Origin: Streptomyces flavidovirens DSM 40150
Lineage (GTDB): Bacteria; Actinomycetota; Actinomycetes; Streptomycetales; Streptomycetaceae
Direction of reading: 5' to 3'
Assembly (NCBI RefSeq): GCF_000429085.1
Contig: NZ_AUBE01000020.1
Span: 62,001 to 126,000 of the forward strand
Length of the DNA: 64,000 nucleotides
A model generated the notes under the pieces. That model made no database searches and was not told the origin of the DNA. It saw only the letters and a list, made by a program, of their open reading frames with translations. Below, piece by piece: positions 58,627 through 64,000 of the stretch. The position numbers and the translations under genes were made by a program. Numbering within the stretch: position 1 is the first letter of the stretch; each line of letters starts with the position of its first letter.

Positions 58627-61600
58627 ATGTCCAGGACTGCGCTCGACTCCTTCTCGCCCGCGACTCGCGGCTGGTTCACGGGGGCCTTCAGCGCGCCCAC
58701 CGCGGCGCAGGAAGGCGCCTGGCAGGCCATCTCGGAGGGCTCCGACGTCCTGGTGGTGGCCCCGACCGGCTCCGGGAAGACCCTGGCCGCGTTTCTCGCC
58801 GCTCTCGACGACCTGGCGTCCAAGCCCCCGCCCGCCGACCCGAAGAAGCGCTGCCGGGTGCTGTACGTATCGCCGCTCAAGGCCCTCGCTGTCGACGTCG
58901 AGCGCAACCTCCGCAGCCCGCTCACCGGCATCCGCCAGGAAGCCGTACGCCTGGGGCTGACCGAACCCGACGTGCGGGTCGGCATCCGCTCCGGCGACAC
59001 CCCGGCCAACGAGCGGCGGTCACTGGCGACGAAGCCGCCGGACATCCTCATCACCACACCCGAGTCGCTGTTCCTGATGCTCACATCTGCCACCCGTGAC
59101 GCCCTGGCCGGCATCGAGACGGTGATCCTGGACGAGGTGCACGCCGTCGCGGGGACCAAGCGCGGCGCGCATCTCGCCGTATCCCTGGAGCGGCTGGACG
59201 AGCTGCTGCCGCGGCCCGCCCGCCGGATCGGCCTGTCGGCGACGGTACGGCCGGTGGACGAGGTCGCCCGCTTCCTCTCCCCCCAGCGGCAGGCCGCCAT
59301 CGTCCAGCCGCGATCGGGCAAGGAGTTCGACCTGTCGGTGGTCGTCCCCGTGGAGGACCTCGGCGAGCTGGGCGGAGCCCCCGCCAAGGGGGACGACGCG
59401 GGCGACAAGCCGTCGATCTGGCCGCACGTGGAAGAGCGCATCGCCGACCTCGTCCAGGCCCACCGCTCGACGATCGTCTTCGTGAACTCCCGCCGTCTCG
59501 CCGAGCGCCTGTGCAACCGGCTCAACGAGATCGCGTACGAACGGGCCACCGGCGAACCTCTCCCCGATGACCACTCCCCCGCCGAACTCATGGCGCAGGC
59601 GGGCGCCGCCAAGGGCGCCCCGGCGCTGCTCGCCCGCGCCCACCACGGCTCGGTCTCCAAGGAGCAGCGCGCCCAGGTCGAGGAAGACCTCAAGGCGGGC
59701 CGGCTGCCCGCGGTAGTCGCGACCTCCAGCCTGGAGCTGGGCATCGACATGGGCGCGGTGGATCTCGTCGTCCAGGTCGAGTCACCTCCGTCCGTCGCCT
59801 CCGGCCTCCAGCGCGTCGGCCGCGCCGGGCACCAGGTCGGCGCGGTCTCCACCGGCGTCGTCTTCCCGAAGTACCGGGGCGACCTCGTCCAGTCGGCCGT
59901 CGTCACCGAGCGCATGCGCAGCGGCTCCATCGAGGCGCTGCGCGTCCCCGCCAACCCGCTCGACGTCCTGGCCCAGCAGCTCGTCGCCATGGTCGCGCTC
60001 GACACCTGGCAGGCCGACGACCTGCTCGCCGTCGTCCGCCGCGCGGCGCCCTTCGCCTCGCTCCCCGAGTCCGCGTTCACCGCGGTCCTCGACATGCTCG
60101 CGGGCCGCTATCCCTCCGACGCCTTCGCCGAGTTGCGCCCCCGCGTCGTCTGGGACCGCATCGCCGGTACGGTCACGGGCCGCCCCGGTGCGCAGCGCCT
60201 CGCCGTCACCTCCGGCGGCACGATCCCCGACCGCGGGCTCTTCGGCGTCTTCCTGGCCGGAGCCGACCCCAAGCGGGGCGGCGGCCGTGTCGGTGAGCTC
60301 GACGAGGAGATGGTCTACGAATCCCGTGTGGGCGACGTCTTCACCCTCGGCACCACCTCGTGGCGCATCGAGGACATCACCCGCGACCGGGTGCTGGTCT
60401 CCCCCGCCCCCGGCGTACCGGGCCGGCTGCCCTTCTGGAAGGGGGACCAGCTGGGCCGCCCCCTCGAACTGGGCCGCGCGCTCGGCGCGTTCGTCCGCGA
60501 GGTCGGCTCCCTCGCGCCCGAGGACGCCCGGCTGCGGCTGACGGCGGCCGGGCTCGACTCCTGGGCCGCGGACAACGTCCTGTCGTACCTCGACGAGCAG
60601 CGCCACGCCGCCGGTCACGTCCCCGACGACCGCACCATCGTCGTGGAGCGCTTCCGTGACGAGCTGGGCGACTGGCGCGTCGTCATCCACTCCCCCTTCG
60701 GCGCCCAGGTGCACGCACCCTGGGCGCTCGCCCTCGGCAGCCGCCTGACCGAGCGGTACGGCATGGACGCCCAGGTCATGCACGCCGACGACGGCATCGT
60801 GCTGCGCCTGCCGGACGCCGACCTGATGGGCTTCGACCTCCTCGGCGAAGAGCCGTCCCGGCAGGGCACGGAGTTCGACAGCGATCAGGCTCCGCTCGGC
60901 GCCGCCGACGTCGCGTTCGACAAGGGCGAGGTCAACCAGATCGTCACCGACCAGGTCGGCGGCTCGGCGCTGTTCGCCGCCCGCTTCCGCGAGTGCGCCG
61001 CCCGCGCGCTGCTGCTGCCGCGCCGCAGTCCGGGCAAGCGCACCCCGCTGTGGCAGCAGCGTCAGCGTGCTTCCCAGTTGCTCCAGGTCGCCTCGGAGTT
61101 CGGCTCGTTCCCGATCGTCCTCGAAGCCGTGCGCGAGTGCCTCCAGGACGTCTTCGACGTACCCGGACTCACCGAGCTCATGGGCGACATCGAATCCCGC
61201 CGCGTCCGGCTCGTCGAGGTCACCACCCCCGAGCCGTCCCCGTTCGCCCGCTCCCTCCTCTTCGGTTACGTCGCCCAGTTCCTGTACGAGGGCGACTCGC
61301 CCCTCGCCGAGCGGCGCGCCGCCGCGCTCTCCCTGGACTCCCGGCTCCTGGCCGAGCTGCTCGGCCAGGCGGAGCTGCGGGAGCTGCTCGACGCCGACGT
61401 CCTGACCGAGCTGGAGCAGGAGCTCCAGTGGCTCACCGAAGACCGCCGTATCAAGGACACCGAGGGCGTCGCCGACCTCCTGCGGGTCCTGGGTCCGCTC
61501 ACCGACACGGAGCTGGAGGCGCGCGGCGCGGAACCAGGGTGGGCCGAGGCGCTGTCGACCGCCCGCCGGGCCATCCGGGTCCGTATCGCGGGGGCGGACC

Positions 61601-63261
61601 ACTGGGCGGCCGTCGAGGACGCCGGCCGGCTGCGCGACGCGCTGGGCACCGCACTCCCCGTCGGCGTACCGGAAGCGTTCACGGAGCCCGTCAGGGACCC
61701 GCTCGGCGATCTCCTGGCCCGTTTCGCCCGCACCCACGGCCCCTTCACGTCCGCCACGGCCGCCGCCCGGTTCGGCCTGGGCGCGGCGGTGACGGACGGC
61801 GCCCTGCAACGCCTCACCGCGAACGGCCGGGTCGTACAGGGCGAGTTCCATCCCGCCGGCATCGGCCAGGAATGGTGCGACGCGACGGTCCTGCGCCGCC
61901 TCCGGCGCCGGTCCCTCGCCGCCCTGCGCCATGAACTCGAACCGGTTCCTCCCGCCGCCCTCGCCACGTTCCTGCCCCAGTGGCAGCACCTGGGCAGCAG
62001 CAGCCTGCGGGGCATCGACGGACTGGTGCGCGCCGTGGAGCAGTTGCAGGGCGCCTCAGTCCCCGCGTCCGCGCTCGAAAAGCTGGTCCTCCCGTCCCGC
62101 GTCGTGGGTTACTCACCCGCCATGCTCGACGAACTCACCACCACCGGCGAGGTCCTCTGGGCCGGATCGGGTGCGTTGCCGGGCAAGGACGGCTGGGTAT
62201 CCCTCTACCTCGCCGACGCGGCGCCCCTGCTCCTCCCGCAGCCGCACCCCCTCGAACTGACCGCGCTGCACGAGTCCGTCCTCACCACCCTCTCCGGTGG
62301 GTACGGTCTCTTCTTCCGCCAGATCGCCGACCAGGTCCGCGCCACCACCCACCCCGACTGCACGGATCCCCAACTGGCCGATGCCCTGTGGGATCTGGCC
62401 TGGTCGGGCCGCCTCACCAACGACACCCTCGCACCGCTGCGCTCCCTCCTGGGCTCGGGCCGTACGGCGGGCTCCACCGCCCACCGCGCCAAACGCACGG
62501 TCCCGCGCGGGCGGTACGGCACCCTCAGTGCGGCCGCCCGCCCCGCCTCCCGCACCGGCCCGCCCACGGTCTCCGGCCGCTGGTCCCTGCTCCCCGCCCA
62601 CGAACCCGACCCGACCCACCGCGCCCACGCGCTCGCCCGCACCCTGCTCGACCGGCACGGTGTGGTCACGCGCGGCGCGGTCGCCGCCGAAGGGGTCGAG
62701 GGCGGCTTCTCGGCGACGTACCGCATCCTGGCAGCGTTCGAGGACAGCGGGCAGGCGCGCCGCGGTTACGTCGTCGAGGGCCTCGGCGCCGCCCAGTTCG
62801 CGATGGACGGCGCGGTCGACCGCCTGCGCGCGGCGGCCACCGCGCGCGAGCGCGCGGAAACCGATTCCCCGAACCGCGCGGTGGTCCTCGCCGCCGCCGA
62901 CCCCGCCAACGCGTACGGCGCGGCCCTGCCCTGGCCGGAACCGCCCTCCGACGCCGGCCACAAACCCGGCCGCAAGGCCGGGGCCCTGGTCGTCCTCGTC
63001 GACGGCGAGCTGACCCTCTACATGGAGCGCGGCGGCAAGACCCTGCTGGCATGGCCCACCGTCCCGAACGACCCGTCGGCCTCCGACCCCCGCCTCAACG
63101 CGGCGGCCGAAGCCCTGGCGACGGCGGCCAGACAAGGCGCCCTGGGCACGGTCACCGTGGAACGCACCAACGGCGCCCCAGCCCTGACCTCCCCCCTGGG
63201 CAAAACCCTGGAGGCAGCGGGCTTCCACCCCACTCCCCGCGGCCTCCGCCTCCGCCCTTGA
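58627..63261 (+). CDS. lhr: Lhr-type large ATP-dependent helicase
   Basis: 1,544 aa from ATG at 58627 (GGGGGAC before it; an ATG at 58618 is possible). Superfamily 2 DNA-repair helicase. Walker A APTGSGKTLAAFL, DEVHAVAGTKRGAHL (DExH box and the Lhr loop), LSATVRPV, VFVNSRRLAERL, VATSSLELGIDMGAVD and LQRVGRAGH make the RecA-like core. A winged helix, a beta-barrel and Lhr-core domains follow. The last 700 residues are the extended Lhr C-terminal region. Its length matches mycobacterial Lhr. The start of a Nei/Fpg glycosylase gene lies 534 bp downstream on the same strand. Confidence 0.95.
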   Translation: MSRTALDSFSPATRGWFTGAFSAPTAAQEGAWQAISEGSDVLVVAPTGSGKTLAAFLAALDDLASKPPPADPKKRCRVLYVSPLKALAVDVERNLRSPLTGIRQEAVRLGLTEPDVRVGIRSGDTPANERRSLATKPPDILITTPESLFLMLTSATRDALAGIETVILDEVHAVAGTKRGAHLAVSLERLDELLPRPARRIGLSATVRPVDEVARFLSPQRQAAIVQPRSGKEFDLSVVVPVEDLGELGGAPAKGDDAGDKPSIWPHVEERIADLVQAHRSTIVFVNSRRLAERLCNRLNEIAYERATGEPLPDDHSPAELMAQAGAAKGAPALLARAHHGSVSKEQRAQVEEDLKAGRLPAVVATSSLELGIDMGAVDLVVQVESPPSVASGLQRVGRAGHQVGAVSTGVVFPKYRGDLVQSAVVTERMRSGSIEALRVPANPLDVLAQQLVAMVALDTWQADDLLAVVRRAAPFASLPESAFTAVLDMLAGRYPSDAFAELRPRVVWDRIAGTVTGRPGAQRLAVTSGGTIPDRGLFGVFLAGADPKRGGGRVGELDEEMVYESRVGDVFTLGTTSWRIEDITRDRVLVSPAPGVPGRLPFWKGDQLGRPLELGRALGAFVREVGSLAPEDARLRLTAAGLDSWAADNVLSYLDEQRHAAGHVPDDRTIVVERFRDELGDWRVVIHSPFGAQVHAPWALALGSRLTERYGMDAQVMHADDGIVLRLPDADLMGFDLLGEEPSRQGTEFDSDQAPLGAADVAFDKGEVNQIVTDQVGGSALFAARFRECAARALLLPRRSPGKRTPLWQQRQRASQLLQVASEFGSFPIVLEAVRECLQDVFDVPGLTELMGDIESRRVRLVEVTTPEPSPFARSLLFGYVAQFLYEGDSPLAERRAAALSLDSRLLAELLGQAELRELLDADVLTELEQELQWLTEDRRIKDTEGVADLLRVLGPLTDTELEARGAEPGWAEALSTARRAIRVRIAGADHWAAVEDAGRLRDALGTALPVGVPEAFTEPVRDPLGDLLARFARTHGPFTSATAAARFGLGAAVTDGALQRLTANGRVVQGEFHPAGIGQEWCDATVLRRLRRRSLAALRHELEPVPPAALATFLPQWQHLGSSSLRGIDGLVRAVEQLQGASVPASALEKLVLPSRVVGYSPAMLDELTTTGEVLWAGSGALPGKDGWVSLYLADAAPLLLPQPHPLELTALHESVLTTLSGGYGLFFRQIADQVRATTHPDCTDPQLADALWDLAWSGRLTNDTLAPLRSLLGSGRTAGSTAHRAKRTVPRGRYGTLSAAARPASRTGPPTVSGRWSLLPAHEPDPTHRAHALARTLLDRHGVVTRGAVAAEGVEGGFSATYRILAAFEDSGQARRGYVVEGLGAAQFAMDGAVDRLRAAATARERAETDSPNRAVVLAAADPANAYGAALPWPEPPSDAGHKPGRKAGALVVLVDGELTLYMERGGKTLLAWPTVPNDPSASDPRLNAAAEALATAARQGALGTVTVERTNGAPALTSPLGKTLEAAGFHPTPRGLRLRP

Positions 63262-63795
63262 GCCCACCGCCCCCGCGACCACCCGCGCGCCGCCCGCATA
63301 CGGGGCTCCTCCGAGGACGCGCCCGCCTTCGCTCGGTGCGTACGCCTTCACCGATTACCAAGGCGGCGAGAAGGACGGGAAGAGCGAGAAGTCCGGCAGC
63401 GGCGCCAAGCAGCCGCTCGCCGAGACCGTCGCGGTTGATCTCCTCGGTCAGCGCGAAGCGCGCTGCGGCGGCCTTGAACGCGCCGCCCACGGCGCGCAGA
63501 GGCGCACCGGGCATAACCTCACCCGGCGCGCCGACACAGTGCGCTTTCCCAGCTCCCGGCCGCACCATCGTCAGCCGCGTTCGAAGCGAGGTCGGCGGCC
63601 AGCACCGCCATCGACCCGTTTTGAGCCCGGCCGGCGATTGAGCCTCCGCGAGTCCCAACACCGCCCCCTGCCTCGCCCTGCCCGAGACCGCGAAGCAGGG
63701 AACCACGGCCAGGCCTGACCCCACTTTGCCCCCGCAGGCAACTGGGGCAGCAGAAGAATCCGCACCTCCCGCCCCCTCCACCGCATCATGGACCC
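63262..63795. other. Gap between lhr and the glycosylase gene; no convincing gene
   Basis: Both strands were read. The minus strand between about 63300 and 63510 gives a short hydrophobic stretch (GERLLGAAAGLLALPVLLAA) after FALTEEINRDG, which looks like a fragment of some membrane protein, with no start signal or domain. The plus strand gives AYAFTDYQGGEKDGKSEKSG without a recognisable family. I regard both as decayed or non-coding. A short interspersed-repeat-like element lies at 63619-63642. Confidence 0.4.
63619..63642. repeat. Possible copy of a common Streptomyces intergenic palindrome
   Basis: TTTTGAGCCCGGCCGGCGATTGAG contains GCCCGGCCGGC flanked by TGAG/TTGAG. Repeats of the type TCAAGCCCGTCCGGCGATTGAGG are, from memory, scattered in Streptomyces gaps. 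A genome-wide copy count would decide. Confidence 0.4.
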
Positions 63796-64000
63796 ATGCC
63801 TGAAGGAGACTCCGTCTGGCAGGCCGCCCGGCTCCTGCACACCGCCCTCGCCGGACACACCCTCACCCGCGCCGACCTCCGCGTCCCCCGGTTCGCCACC
63901 GCCGACCTGACCGGCCGCACCGTCCTGGACGTCACCCCTCGCGGCAAGCACCTCCTCGCCCGCATCGGGGGCGGCCTCACGCTCCACTCCCACCTCGGCA
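63796..64000 (+). CDS. nei: Fpg/Nei-family DNA glycosylase, N-terminal part (gene runs off the window)
   Basis: 68 codons present, beginning MPEGDSVWQAARLLHTALAG. Pro2-Glu3 are the catalytic nucleophile and acid of Fpg/Nei enzymes after removal of Met. DSVW rather than LPEV, and the TPRGKHLLARI that follows with the essential Lys, point to the actinobacterial Nei2-type endonuclease VIII group, which removes oxidised pyrimidines. The end of the gene is beyond position 64000. Confidence 0.9.
   Translation, partial: MPEGDSVWQAARLLHTALAGHTLTRADLRVPRFATADLTGRTVLDVTPRGKHLLARIGGGLTLHSHLG

Noticed and set aside
63262..63795. Protein-coding gene after lhr
   Set aside because: Short frames on both strands lack starts, ribosome sites and family similarity; best seen as decayed sequence.

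Overview
The window is a block of high-GC actinobacterial chromosome, almost certainly from a Streptomyces species. GTG starts are common, GGAGG-type ribosome sites abound, and intergenic stem-loops are GC-rich. The gene order recX-recA, gluABCD, miaB, miaA, dapF, a RelA/SpoT homologue, hflX, lexA, nrdR-nrdJ, rnhB, recQ matches the conserved core of Streptomyces chromosomes as I know it. I see no prophage, insertion sequence, CRISPR array, rRNA or tRNA.

Layout. Positions 1-14,100 hold a cut-off Nudix gene, a debranching-enzyme-like protein, a DUF4192 protein, a divergent RecQ helicase with a C-terminal phosphoribosyltransferase-like domain, rnhB, a large DUF4173 membrane protein, an ADP-ribosylglycohydrolase/histidine-phosphatase pair and a DUF4937 protein. 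This stretch also carries the accessory debris: a frameshifted TetR remnant, fragments of an ABC-F ATPase and a second TetR, and a degenerate tandem-repeat array of about 375 bp with a roughly 16-bp period. Positions 14,100-21,600 hold terD, nrdJ, nrdR with a matching pair of NrdR boxes, lexA with its own SOS box, and dinG. Positions 21,600-27,640 are a four-gene NRPS-independent siderophore operon (aminotransferase, two IucA/IucC synthetases, one acyltransferase). Next come a secreted lipoprotein protease, hflX, an M1 peptidase, the RelA/SpoT homologue, dapF, miaA, two small proteins, a MEMO/extradiol-dioxygenase-like protein and miaB (to 40,460).

Positions 40,500-47,400 hold an orphan TAXI-type binding protein converging on a two-component system, then gluABCD for glutamate uptake. 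After an FAD monooxygenase there is a divergent pair of corA-type Mg transporter genes. One of these has a possible leader peptide and stem-loop. recX-recA follow, with an SOS box and a DnaA-box match. The right end holds an AI-2E-family transporter, DUF3046, AzlC/AzlD with an AraC regulator, the very large Lhr helicase, and the start of a Nei/Fpg glycosylase.

Functional themes. Much of the window concerns DNA repair and nucleotide supply (recA, recX, lexA, dinG, recQ, lhr, nei, rnhB, nrdRJ). tRNA modification (miaA, miaB) and stress GTPase or alarmone functions (hflX, rsh) are interleaved. The regulatory signals most visible are the SOS boxes (lexA, recA), the NrdR box pair spaced 31 bp centre to centre, and perfect DnaA-box matches near recQ and recA.

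Limits. Everything here comes from reading sequence by eye. Family names rest on recognised motifs and remembered relatives, not on searches.
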